Assembly: GCA_963792785.1 (NCBI GenBank)
Contig: CAWBXO010000001.1
Location: forward strand, 186,001-250,000
Length of the DNA: 64,000 nucleotides
From: CAWIMX01 sp963792785
GTDB taxonomy: Bacteria > Acidobacteriota > Vicinamibacteria > Vicinamibacterales > CAVVIG01
Direction of reading: 5' to 3'
The notes below the pieces were generated by a model that made no database searches, was not told the DNA's origin, and saw only the letters and a list, made by a program, of their open reading frames with translations. The position numbers and the translations under genes are program-made. Positions 53,074 to 61,742 of the stretch are shown here, one piece after another (position 1 is the first letter of the stretch; every line of letters begins with the position of its first letter).

Positions 53074-55446
53074 ATGCCTCGGATCCTCGACCGCTACCTG
53101 GTCCGCGAAATCGTCCCGCCGACGCTCCTGTCGCTGGTCGTCGTGACGTTCCTGCTCGAAGTCCCGACCGTCATCCAGCAAGGCGAATCCCTGATCGAGA
53201 AAGGCGTGCCCTGGGGAACCGTCGGGCACGTCCTCGTTGCGTTGCTGCCGGCGTCGCTGGCCCTCTCGATTCCGATCGCGCTCGTCTTCGGGATCCTCAT
53301 CGGCCTGGGCCGCCTCTCGGCCGACCGGGAGTTCGTCGCCCTCCAGGCCTGCGGCGTGAGCCTGTTCCGCCTCATCCGCCCCATCGCCGTCCTGGCCGTG
53401 ATCGCCACCGCCGCCACGGCCTACGAAATGATCGTGGCGCTCCCCAACGGCAACCAGACCTTCCGCGAGATCACCTTCGGCGTCATCTCGACCCACGCCG
53501 AACAGGACGTCAAGCCCCGGATCTTCTTCCAGGAGTTCCCGAACCGGACCCTGTTCGTGCGGGACGTCCGGCCGGAAGGCGGCTGGCGCGACGTCTTCCT
53601 CGCCGACACCGCGAATCCGGCCCAGACCACCGTCTACGTCGCCGAGGCCGGCCACCTCATCGTCGACCCGGACGCCCGCACGGTCGTCGTCGAGCTCCTG
53701 AACGGCACGTCGCACCGGACCCAGGTCGACAACCCGGCCGTCCATGAGGACACGTCCTTCCCGGAACTGTTCGTGAACCTCGACGCCGAGTCGGTCTTCC
53801 CGCGGGCCATCTCGAAGGGCGTCCCGGAAAAGACCATCGCCGAGCTGAACGCCGACATCGCCGCCAAGGAGGCCCAAGGGCAGCCGACGGCGTTCGAGCG
53901 CTTCATGATCCAGCAGAAGTTCTCGTTCCCCGCCGCCTGCCTCGTGCTGGCGCTGGTCGGCCTGGCGCTCGGGTTCAGCAACCGGAAGGACGGCAAGCTG
54001 GCCAGCTTCGCCCTTGGGTTCATCGTCATCTTCGTCTACTACGTGCTGCTGTGGTCGATGCGGGCGCTGGCGATGGCCGGCTGGTTCCCGGCGTCGTGGG
54101 CCCCCTGGGTGCCGAACGTGCTGCTCGGGATCTTCGGCGTGTTCCTGGCCGTCCGGCGCGCGCGGGCGGCGGACCAGCCGATCCGGATCAGCCTGCCCGC
54201 GTTCCTCCGGCGGCAGACGGGACCCTCCGGGGCCCCGGTGTCGGGCGCGACGGCGGCGTCGCCGGCGCGCTCACCCGCCATGTCCGGGCGCCCCGTCGTG
54301 GTGGTGATTCGCGTGCCGCGGCTGAACCTGCCCCGGCCGACGCTCCTCGACCTCTACGTCGCGCGCCAGTACCTGTCGATCTTCCTGCTGGGGATTGCGT
54401 GCTTTCTCGGGATCTTCTACATCGCGACGTTCATCGACCTGGCCGACGAGCTGTTCAGCGGATCGGCGACGCTCGGCGAAATCGGCCGCTACTTCTATTT
54501 CGCGACGCCGCAGTTCGTCTACTACGTGATCCCGATGGGCGCGCTCATCGCCGCGCTGGTCACGATCGGCGTGATGACGAAGAACAGCGAACTGGTCGTG
54601 ATGAAGGCCTGCGGCGTGAGCCTCTACCGCACGTCGCTGCCGCTCGTCGTCTTCGCGCTGGTCTCGAGCGCGGTGCTCGTGGGACTGCAGGAGCGCGTGA
54701 TGGCCACGTCGAACCGGGAGGCCGAGCGGCTGAACCGCGAGATTCGCGGCCTGCCGCCCCTGCCCTCCGGGCTCCTCGACCGCCACTGGGTCCTCGGGCA
54801 CGACGGCGCGCTCTACCACTTCGCCGTCTTCAGCCAGCAGCAGCGCCGGTTCACGGAGTTCGTGGCCTACGATCTGGACGACGCCGCCTGGCGGCTCGAG
54901 CGATTGACCTGGGCGAGTGAGGTCCAGCTGCCCGCGGGCGACGTACCCGAATCCGGCATGGTGCCGTGGACCTGGCGCGACGGCTGGCAGCGGGAGTTCG
55001 GGCCGTCGGCCGGGCCCTCAGGGGTCCGCTACGAGGCGTTCGACGAACGACAGCTCCCGCTCGAGGTGCCCGGCTACTTCCAGAGCGAGGAGCCCGATGC
55101 CGATCGGATGTCGTACGGCGAGCTCCAGCGCTACATCACCCAGCTCCAGGCCGGCGGCTTCAACGTCGTGCCGAACCAGGTGGCGCTCCAGCGGAAGGTG
55201 GCCTTCCCCTTCGTGACGCTGATCATGACGATGCTCGCGATCCCGTTCGCCGTGACGATCGGCCGGCGCGGCGCGCTCTACGGCGTCGGCGCGGGCATCG
55301 CGATCGCGATCGTCTACTGGACGCTCTTGAGCGTGTTCGTGGCGGTCGGCGCGGCCGGCAAGCTCTCGCCGCTCCTCGCGGCCTGGGCGCCGAACATCCT
55401 GTTCGCCGCCATCGGCGGCTATTTGATCTTGACCGTGAGAACCTGA
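53074..55446 (+). CDS. LptF-LptG fusion permease of the LPS export system
   Basis: A 790-residue membrane protein made of two YjgP/YjgQ units in one chain. The first (about residues 1-380) starts LDRYLVREIVPPTLLSLVVV, contains ADREFVALQACGVSLFRLI, a periplasmic jelly-roll domain, and closes with three helices. The second starts LLDLYVARQYLSIFLLGIAC, repeats the pattern (NSELVVMKACGVSLYRTSLP) and ends with PNILFAAIGGYLILTVRT. LptF and LptG normally are separate genes; LptB at 33 kb would be the ATPase. The ATG at 53074 is preferred because it opens at the conserved LDRYL. Confidence 0.88.
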   Translation: MPRILDRYLVREIVPPTLLSLVVVTFLLEVPTVIQQGESLIEKGVPWGTVGHVLVALLPASLALSIPIALVFGILIGLGRLSADREFVALQACGVSLFRLIRPIAVLAVIATAATAYEMIVALPNGNQTFREITFGVISTHAEQDVKPRIFFQEFPNRTLFVRDVRPEGGWRDVFLADTANPAQTTVYVAEAGHLIVDPDARTVVVELLNGTSHRTQVDNPAVHEDTSFPELFVNLDAESVFPRAISKGVPEKTIAELNADIAAKEAQGQPTAFERFMIQQKFSFPAACLVLALVGLALGFSNRKDGKLASFALGFIVIFVYYVLLWSMRALAMAGWFPASWAPWVPNVLLGIFGVFLAVRRARAADQPIRISLPAFLRRQTGPSGAPVSGATAASPARSPAMSGRPVVVVIRVPRLNLPRPTLLDLYVARQYLSIFLLGIACFLGIFYIATFIDLADELFSGSATLGEIGRYFYFATPQFVYYVIPMGALIAALVTIGVMTKNSELVVMKACGVSLYRTSLPLVVFALVSSAVLVGLQERVMATSNREAERLNREIRGLPPLPSGLLDRHWVLGHDGALYHFAVFSQQQRRFTEFVAYDLDDAAWRLERLTWASEVQLPAGDVPESGMVPWTWRDGWQREFGPSAGPSGVRYEAFDERQLPLEVPGYFQSEEPDADRMSYGELQRYITQLQAGGFNVVPNQVALQRKVAFPFVTLIMTMLAIPFAVTIGRRGALYGVGAGIAIAIVYWTLLSVFVAVGAAGKLSPLLAAWAPNILFAAIGGYLILTVRT

Positions 55447-55501
55447 CCCACCCGCCCCACCTGACCCACCCGCCCCACCTGACCCACCCGCCCCACCTGA
55501 C
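55440..55501. repeat. 18-bp tandem repeat (ACCTGACCCACCCGCCCC, three copies) between convergent genes
   Basis: Three perfect copies of the 18-base unit and a partial fourth run from the last codons of lptF-lptG to the PHP gene stop. It shares CCCACCTGACC with the tolB-pal gap at 44 kb. Confidence 0.9.
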
Positions 55502-57238
55502 CTACTCCGTCCTGACGTCGCGGAAGGCGAGGCGGCCCGACGCGCCGAGCGGCGTATTGACCGTGTTCACCACGAACATGACGCTGCGGAAGCCCTCGGC
55601 CGGCGCGCCGGCCGGCTGGCCCTCTGGCGGCGTGAAGGCGTCGAACGGCAGGCTGAAGGCCGTCCACTCGGGCTGCAGGTAGATCGATCGCAGCCAGCGC
55701 GGGCCCAGGTCGTCGGGCCGGTACTCGCGCAGCTGCACCGAGATCCGCGCGGGCTGATCGCTCCGGGCCGCGAACACGAGGCGCGTGCCGGCCAGGTTCC
55801 CGTCACCCGACTCCCCCACCAGCGCCGCGTACTGCTGCGCCGCCGGTTCGCCCGGCAGCCCCCATCGGAACCGCAGCTCGGGCCCCGCCGGGCCGGCCGT
55901 CGGATCCACCGCCGCCACCGAGGAGGGATCGTGCTCCACCCACCAGTGCGCGGCGTCCTCCAGCGTGGCGAAGAGCCTGGTGGCCGGCGTCACGGGTTTC
56001 GTCGCGGCGGCGGGCGCGGAAGGCGCGGCGGGCGCCGGCGCGCGCACGTAGATGGCGTTGCTCAAGATCCACGGCCGGACGCCGCCGTTGCCATCCGGTG
56101 CGTCCACCGTCACGCGGTAGACGGCGGGCTCGCCGTCGACGTCCACGGTGACGTCGGCCTCGCGGTGCGCCGCGCCCAGTGGCTCGGCGCCGCGCCAGAT
56201 CGTGGTCGCGAACGACGGCGGCGCGTTGCTGCGGACGTGGAGCGTGAGCGGCGCGCCGGCCGGGATTTGGTCGCCCGCCTGCACGTCGCCCGCGCCCGCG
56301 GCACTCGCGGTGAAGCTGAATGACGGGGGCGTGGCCAGCCCGTCGAGCGCGACGAACATGTGGCCGGCGCGAATCGCGCGCAGCAGCGCCGCGGCGTCGG
56401 CCGCCGCGTCGCCGGTGAGGGCGGCCTCCGGCGCGACGTGCACGGAGAGCGCGCGAAAGGCGGCCGTGTACCCCGGGAGCGGCAGCGGCAGGATGCCGCC
56501 CTCCCCGTTCGAGCGGCTGCCGAGGGCGAGCCCGCCGTGCGCGTCGGTGCCGGCCGTGATCGCGACACGGCGTGTGGCGGCGACCGCGTTCCAATGGGCG
56601 ACCGCCTCGCCCGGCGCGGCGAGCGCCGCGATGGCTTCCGGGGCCCGCACGAAGGCGCCGAGCGTCTCGCCGACGAGTCCGAGCGTCTTCATGAACCCCG
56701 GCGCGGCGACGCGGGCGCGCCAGGCCGTGTCGAGGTTCACGAGTTCGAGACCGTCGAACGGGGCGTCCCAGTCGTGCCACGCCAGCGCCGGCTTCGGCGA
56801 ATCCGGGTGGGCGACGATGCCGAAGCCGCCAAGGCGGGCGACGTCCTCGACCACGTCCCGCCCTTCTCCGCCGAGCGGATAGGGCGCCTGCGCCATGTCG
56901 AGCGCGATGTAGTGGCCGGCGGTGGTGCTGATTTCGACCGCATCGATCACGAGCACGCCGTTCACGTACGCGGGTGGATCGGGCGCGCGCGTCGCGTCGC
57001 CGTGGTCGGTGAGGATCACGAAGCCGAGGCCGGCATCGGCGGCCGCGCGGGCGATCGCGTCGGGCGTGCCGATCCCGTCGGAGCGCGTGGAATGCACGTG
57101 GATGGCGCCGCGGACGGTGCCGTCGGCCACCGGCGCCCCGAGCGCGAGATGCGCCGGCGGCGCGGAGAGCCAGGCGAGCGCGGCGATCAGTGCAGCCGCG
57201 GCCGCGAGTGCAACCGCGGCTAGGAGGGCTCGCCGCAT
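55502..57238 (-). CDS. Secreted PHP-domain metallohydrolase-like protein
   Basis: A 578-residue exported protein. A signal/anchor (about residues 1-25) precedes a PHP fold with metal-site motifs HVHSTRSDG (about residues 44-52), LTDHGD, IVAHPDSP and GTDAHGG. Residues after about 310 form beta-sandwich domains, one with the phrase DVDGEPAVYRVTV and another like a carbohydrate-binding fold at the C-terminus. Phosphoesterase action is inferred from the metal ligands only; the substrate is unknown. The ATG at 57238 directly precedes the hydrophobic segment; an upstream start is coded by repeat DNA. Confidence 0.72.
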   Translation of the reverse strand: MRRALLAAVALAAAAALIAALAWLSAPPAHLALGAPVADGTVRGAIHVHSTRSDGIGTPDAIARAAADAGLGFVILTDHGDATRAPDPPAYVNGVLVIDAVEISTTAGHYIALDMAQAPYPLGGEGRDVVEDVARLGGFGIVAHPDSPKPALAWHDWDAPFDGLELVNLDTAWRARVAAPGFMKTLGLVGETLGAFVRAPEAIAALAAPGEAVAHWNAVAATRRVAITAGTDAHGGLALGSRSNGEGGILPLPLPGYTAAFRALSVHVAPEAALTGDAAADAAALLRAIRAGHMFVALDGLATPPSFSFTASAAGAGDVQAGDQIPAGAPLTLHVRSNAPPSFATTIWRGAEPLGAAHREADVTVDVDGEPAVYRVTVDAPDGNGGVRPWILSNAIYVRAPAPAAPSAPAAATKPVTPATRLFATLEDAAHWWVEHDPSSVAAVDPTAGPAGPELRFRWGLPGEPAAQQYAALVGESGDGNLAGTRLVFAARSDQPARISVQLREYRPDDLGPRWLRSIYLQPEWTAFSLPFDAFTPPEGQPAGAPAEGFRSVMFVVNTVNTPLGASGRLAFRDVRTE

Positions 57239-57338
57239 TTCAATGCAAGAAGGCAAGAATGCAGAAACGCAAAAATGCGGAGGGACTCACGCGCCGTCCG
57301 CATTCCTGCATTCCTGCATTCCTTGCATTCCTGCATTT
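57239..57338. repeat. TGCATTCC word array with inverted partner, between metK and the PHP gene
   Basis: GCAAGAATGCAGAAACGC words (57245-57285) face CCGCATTCCTGCATTCCTGC words (57298-57338). The unit is about 9 bases. It fills the gap from the metK stop to the PHP start. No SAM riboswitch is seen. Confidence 0.88.
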
Positions 57339-58490
57339 CTAAAGGCCGGCAGCCTTCTTCAAGGCGCTGGCCTTATCCGTTCGTTCCCACGTGAACTCGG
57401 GTTCGGTGCGGCCGAAGTGGCCGAACGCCGCGGTCTTCGTGTAGATGGGCCGGCGCAGATTCAGCTCTTCGATGATGCCGGCCGGCGTGAGCTTGAAGTG
57501 CGCGCGCACCAGCTCGGTGATCGTCTCGGCGGGGATCTTGCCGGTGCCCTCCGTGTCGACCATCACCGACACGGGCTCGGCGACGCCGATCGCGTACGCG
57601 AGCTGCACGAGCGCGCGCTCCGCGATGCCGGCCGCGACGATGTTCTTCGCGATGTAGCGCGACAGGTAGCAGGCCGAGCGGTCCACCTTCGTCGGATCCT
57701 TGCCCGAGAACGCGCCGCCGCCGTGGGGCGCCGCGCCGCCGTAGGTATCCACGATGATCTTGCGGCCCGTGACGCCCGCGTCGCCGTGCGGCCCGCCGAC
57801 GACGAACCGGCCGGTCGGGTTGATGTAGATCTTGGTCTTGGCGTCCATCATGGCGGCGGGAATCACGGGCTTGATGATGGCGGCCGCGATGTCCTCGCGC
57901 ATCTGCTCGTTGGTCACCGCCGGGCTGTGCTGGGTCGAGACGACGACGGCGTCGATGCGCACGGGGCGGTTGCCGTCGTATTCCACGGTGACCTGCGACT
58001 TGCCGTCGGGGCGGAGGTAGTCGAGGCGGCCGTCGCGGCGGGCGCACGACAGGGCCCGGACGAGCTTGTGCGCCAGCATGATCGGCAGCGGCATCAGCTC
58101 CTCGGTCTCCGTGCACGCGAAGCCGAACATCAGGCCCTGGTCGCCGGCGCCGCCGGTGTCGACGCCCATCGCGATATCGGGCGACTGGCGGTGAATCGAC
58201 GAGAGCACCGCGCAGGTCTCGGCGTCGAAGCCGAACTTGCCGCGCGTGTACCCGATGTCGGTGATCGTGCGGCGGACGACGTCCTGATAGTCGACGACGG
58301 CGTTGGTCGTGATCTCGCCGGCCACGATCGCGAGGCCCGTGGTGACGAGGGTTTCGCACGCGACGCGGCTCTTCGGATCCTGCGCCAGCATCGCGTCAAG
58401 AATTGCGTCGGACACCTGGTCGGCGATTTTGTCCGGATGGCCTTCGGTCACCGACTCCGAGGTGAAGAGATGTCTGCCCTTGCCGCTCAT
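57339..58490 (-). CDS. metK: S-adenosylmethionine synthetase
   Basis: Makes SAM from ATP and methionine. The 383-residue protein shows SESVTEGHPDKIADQVSDAILD (about residues 11-32), then GAGDQGLMFG at about residues 117-126, the ATP site. DGKSQVTVEY follows, with GGPHGDAGVTGRKIIVDTYGG (P-loop-like) and FSGKDPTKVDRSACYLSRYIAKN after it. All catalytic segments are intact and length is normal. It lies downstream of the xerC/D gene on the same strand, 40 bases away. Confidence 0.97.
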   Translation of the reverse strand: MSGKGRHLFTSESVTEGHPDKIADQVSDAILDAMLAQDPKSRVACETLVTTGLAIVAGEITTNAVVDYQDVVRRTITDIGYTRGKFGFDAETCAVLSSIHRQSPDIAMGVDTGGAGDQGLMFGFACTETEELMPLPIMLAHKLVRALSCARRDGRLDYLRPDGKSQVTVEYDGNRPVRIDAVVVSTQHSPAVTNEQMREDIAAAIIKPVIPAAMMDAKTKIYINPTGRFVVGGPHGDAGVTGRKIIVDTYGGAAPHGGGAFSGKDPTKVDRSACYLSRYIAKNIVAAGIAERALVQLAYAIGVAEPVSVMVDTEGTGKIPAETITELVRAHFKLTPAGIIEELNLRRPIYTKTAAFGHFGRTEPEFTWERTDKASALKKAAGL

Positions 58491-58530
58491 CAGTGCTCCT
58501 TGTGAGGATAAACAGCTCAGTTTAGCAGAA

Positions 58531-59415
58531 TTACGCGCGCGGGTGGAAGCGATCGTAGACGGCGCGCAGCCGCGCTTCGAGGACGTGCGTGTAGATCTGG
58601 GTGGTCGAGAGATCGGCGTGGCCGAGCATCAGCTGGATCGCGCGCAGGTCGGCGCCGCGCTCGAGCAGGTGCGTCGCGAACGAGTGGCGCAGGACGTGGG
58701 GGCTCACGCCGCGCAGGAGCCCCGCGCGCTGCGCGTGGCCACGGAGGATCTTCCAGAAGCCGACGCGCGAGAGCGGCCCGCCGCGCGCGTTCACGAACAG
58801 CCGCGGCGGCGTGCGTCCGCGCGCCGTCCCGGCGAGCGCCGGCCGCGCCTCGCGCTGGTAGCGGCCGACCCAATCGGCCGCCTGCTCGCCGATCGGCACG
58901 AGCCGCTCCTTGTTGCCCTTCCCGACACACGTCACGTACGCCTCGTCGAGGTGGAGGTCGGCCGCGCGCATCCCGACGAGCTCGGAGACGCGCATGCCCG
59001 TCGCGTACAGCACCTCGATCAGCGCGCGATCGCGCAGGCCGAGCGGCGTGGCGATGTCGGGCTGCGTGATCAGGCGGTCGACCTCCTCGACCGACAGGAA
59101 CTTCGGCAGCGCCGGCCACGCGTGCGGCGGGCGCAGATCGTCGGACGGGTTTGCCGCGAGGCGCCGGTCGAGCACGAGGAAGCGGTAGTAGCCGCGGACG
59201 GCGGCCACGGCGCGGGCGACCGATCGCGGCGCGAGGCCGGAGGCCATGCGCTCGCGGACGAACGCCTCGAGCGCGGGGCGGTCGAGGGCCTCGAGGGCGG
59301 CCCCGCGCGCCGCCGCGAAGGCGGCCAGGGCGGCCAGATCGCGCGCGTACCCCTCGACGGTATGGATCGACAACCGGCGCTCGATCCGCAGGTGATCGAG
59401 GTAGGCGTCGACCAT
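58531..59415 (-). CDS. Tyrosine recombinase XerC/XerD
   Basis: A 294-residue site-specific recombinase, the class that resolves chromosome dimers at dif with FtsK. The SAM-like N-terminal core-binding domain (YLDHLRIERRLSIHTVEGYARDL) precedes the catalytic domain: Arg in YATGMRVSELVG, Lys in GKGNKERLVPI, HxxR in SPHVLRHSFATHLL, His in GHADLSTTQIYTHV and the nucleophile Tyr in that same motif. XerC and XerD cannot be told apart with certainty here; length fits XerD. Only one Xer is in the window. It diverges from murQ. Confidence 0.92.
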   Translation of the reverse strand: MVDAYLDHLRIERRLSIHTVEGYARDLAALAAFAAARGAALEALDRPALEAFVRERMASGLAPRSVARAVAAVRGYYRFLVLDRRLAANPSDDLRPPHAWPALPKFLSVEEVDRLITQPDIATPLGLRDRALIEVLYATGMRVSELVGMRAADLHLDEAYVTCVGKGNKERLVPIGEQAADWVGRYQREARPALAGTARGRTPPRLFVNARGGPLSRVGFWKILRGHAQRAGLLRGVSPHVLRHSFATHLLERGADLRAIQLMLGHADLSTTQIYTHVLEARLRAVYDRFHPRA

Positions 59416-59469
59416 CAGGGCTATGATAGTATCAACGCTTTTTTGGGGTAGGGGTACCAGAAGGTCCGG

Positions 59470-60435
59470 ATGGGTTCGAAGTCTTCGCCGCCGTCGGCCT
59501 CCTCCCGGTGGCAGTTCCTGCCGACGGAGGCCATCAATCCCGGCACGCTGGCCATCGACAAGCTTTCCGCGGGCGACATCGTGGAAAGCATGATGCAGGA
59601 AGACCGCAAGATGCTCGCGGCCGTGCAGCGCGAGAAGCAACGCATCATCTGCGGCATCGAGCTCATCACCGAGGCCCTCCGGCGGAACGGCCGAATCCTC
59701 TTCGTCGGCGCCGGCACGAGCGGCCGCCTGGGTGTGCTCGAGTCCGCGGAGATGCCCCCCACCTTCGGCACCGCCCCCGCCCTCGTCCAGGCCATCATGG
59801 CCGGCGGCCGCAACGCCTTCCTCCAGACCACCGAAGACATCGAAGATCACTACGAAGACGGCGCCCGCGCCATCACGCGGCTGCGGCCGTCGCGGCGCGA
59901 CGTCGTCGTCGGCGTGTCGGCCAGCGGCATGACGCAATTCGTTCGCGGCGCCCTGACGCGCGCCCGCCGCGCCCACTCGAAGATTATCTTCGTCACGTGC
60001 GATCCGGCGACCGAGCTGCAGACGTTCGTGGATGTCACGATCGCGCCCGCCGTGGGCCCCGAGGTCATCGCGGGCTCCACGCGCCTCAAGGCCGGCACGG
60101 CCACCAAGATCGTCCTCAACATGCTGACGACGGGGGCGATGGTCCGCATCGGGAAGACCTACGGCAACCTGATGGTCGACGTGCAGATGGGATCGGAGAA
60201 GCGGCGCGACCGCGCCCGCCGCATCATCGGCATCGTCACCGGGCTGGAGAACGGCGAGGGCGAGAAGCTGCTGCGCCGCGCGCACTGGAACGTGAAGGCG
60301 GCGATCGTGATGCAGCGGGCCGGGCTGCCGTACCCCCGGGCCCTCACCCGGCTGCGCGCGGCGCACGACTCGGTGCGCGACGCGATCGGCGAGGACGTCG
60401 AGGGGCGGCTCAAGGCCGTCCTCCACGTCGGGTAG
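59470..60435 (+). CDS. murQ: N-acetylmuramic acid 6-phosphate etherase
   Basis: Cleaves the lactyl ether of MurNAc 6-phosphate to give GlcNAc 6-phosphate and D-lactate during cell-wall recycling. The 321-residue SIS-domain protein has TEAINPGTLAIDKLS, FVGAGTSGRLGVLESAEMPPTFG (substrate loop) and DVVVGVSASGMTQFVRGAL. AGSTRLKAGTATKIVLNMLTTGAM closes the conserved core. It diverges from xerC/D; TATGATAGT at 59422-59430 is a possible shared -10. It leads the wall-recycling group with the two genes that follow. Confidence 0.95.
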   Translation: MGSKSSPPSASSRWQFLPTEAINPGTLAIDKLSAGDIVESMMQEDRKMLAAVQREKQRIICGIELITEALRRNGRILFVGAGTSGRLGVLESAEMPPTFGTAPALVQAIMAGGRNAFLQTTEDIEDHYEDGARAITRLRPSRRDVVVGVSASGMTQFVRGALTRARRAHSKIIFVTCDPATELQTFVDVTIAPAVGPEVIAGSTRLKAGTATKIVLNMLTTGAMVRIGKTYGNLMVDVQMGSEKRRDRARRIIGIVTGLENGEGEKLLRRAHWNVKAAIVMQRAGLPYPRALTRLRAAHDSVRDAIGEDVEGRLKAVLHVG

Positions 60436-60482
60436 TCGCAAGGCGCAGGTCTCAAGTCGCGAGTCTCACCTCGCCAGTCGTG
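60436..60482. repeat. AGTCGC/GTCTCA word array between murQ and the GHL10 gene
   Basis: TAGTCGCAAGGCGCAGG and AAGTCGCGAGTCTCACC words repeat across the gap. They belong to the same vocabulary as the 17.2-17.6 kb element. Confidence 0.65.
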
Positions 60483-60500
60483 TTACGCTGGTAAGCTTTG

Positions 60501-61742
60501 ATGCCTCTTGCAGTTGCGTGCAGGCGTGCGGCGGTGGCCGCCGCGCTTGCGGCCGTGCTCGCGCTCCTCGTCTGGCCCGCCGCGCCCGCGGCGAGCGGCG
60601 CGGCCGAAATCCGCGCGCTCTGGGTCGTGCGGACAACGCTCACCTCGCCCGACGCGGTCGAGGCGATGGTCGCCACGGCGCGCGACGCCGGCTTCAATAC
60701 CCTGCTCGTACAGGTGCGCGGCCGCGCCGACGCGTACTACCGCGGCGCCCGCGAACCCCGCCCGACGTCGCTGGTCGGCCAGCCGGACTTCGATCCCCTT
60801 GCGCTCGTGATCGAACGTGCGCACGCGGCCGGCCTGACCGTCCACGCCTGGATCAACGTGAACCTCGTGGCCGGCGTCGGCGAGCTGCCGGCCGCGCGCG
60901 ACCACGTCGTGTACCGGCACCCCGAGTGGCTGATGGTGCCGCGCGCGCTGGCGGCGACTCTGGCGACGCTCGACCCGCGCGGCCCCGAGTATCTCGGCCG
61001 CCTGTCCCGCTACGCGCGGAGCCACTCCGAGACGATCGAGGGGTTGTACCTCTCGCCGATCGATCCGGCCTCGATTGCGTACACGGCCGGCGTCGTTCGC
61101 GACATCGTGGATCGGTACGACGTGGACGGCGTGCACCTCGATTACCTGCGCTATCCCAACGCGGACTTCGATTACAGCCCCGGCGCGCTGAGTGCGTTCC
61201 GCAGCGACGTGGCGGACGAGCTCGACGCCGACAGCCGGAACCGGTACGACGCGCAGCTCGCCGATGACCCGATCGTGTACACGCGCGCGTTTCCCGAACG
61301 GTGGCGCACGTTCCGCATGACGCGGCTGACCGAGCTGCTGCTGCGCGTGAAGGCCACGGTGAAGACCGCGCGGCCGTCGCTGCTGCTGAGCGCGGCCGTG
61401 GCGCCCGACCCGGACGAAGCCGCGGCCGAGCGCCTGCAGGACTGGCGCGGCTGGCTCGACCGCGATTTGATCGACGTCCTCTGCCCGATGGCCTACACGA
61501 CCGACAGCGCGGAGTTCGCCGCGCAGGTCGACCGCGCGCGCGTCGCCGCCGGCAGCCACCCGCTCTGGGCCGGCATCGGCGCCTACCGCCTCTCCTCCGC
61601 CCAGGTCGTCGGCCGCGTCGCCGCCGCCCGCAAGCTGGGCGTGGGAGGCATCGCGCTCTTTTCCTACGACAGTCTGACCGAGCCCGGGCGCGGACCCGGC
61701 TACCTCGCCCAGCTCGGCCGAGCCGCATTCGCCGGGCCGTGA
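60501..61742 (+). CDS. GHL10-domain glycoside hydrolase-like protein (YngK/DUF187 type)
   Basis: A 413-residue exported protein. After a signal peptide (about residues 1-34), AEIRALWVVRTTLTSPDAVEAMV begins the GHL10 barrel. Then come FNTLLVQVRGRADAYY, GLTVHAWINVNLV, VDGVHLDYLRYPN (with the likely catalytic Asp) and DVLCPMAYT. These are hallmarks of the YngK group, thought to be glycosidases; substrate unknown. Context after murQ suggests peptidoglycan or its sugars. Its stop overlaps the serine hydrolase start (GTGA). Confidence 0.82.
   Translation: MPLAVACRRAAVAAALAAVLALLVWPAAPAASGAAEIRALWVVRTTLTSPDAVEAMVATARDAGFNTLLVQVRGRADAYYRGAREPRPTSLVGQPDFDPLALVIERAHAAGLTVHAWINVNLVAGVGELPAARDHVVYRHPEWLMVPRALAATLATLDPRGPEYLGRLSRYARSHSETIEGLYLSPIDPASIAYTAGVVRDIVDRYDVDGVHLDYLRYPNADFDYSPGALSAFRSDVADELDADSRNRYDAQLADDPIVYTRAFPERWRTFRMTRLTELLLRVKATVKTARPSLLLSAAVAPDPDEAAAERLQDWRGWLDRDLIDVLCPMAYTTDSAEFAAQVDRARVAAGSHPLWAGIGAYRLSSAQVVGRVAAARKLGVGGIALFSYDSLTEPGRGPGYLAQLGRAAFAGP

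Noticed and set aside
58491..58530. SAM riboswitch before metK
   Set aside because: The 40-base leader is too short and has no kink-turn pattern.
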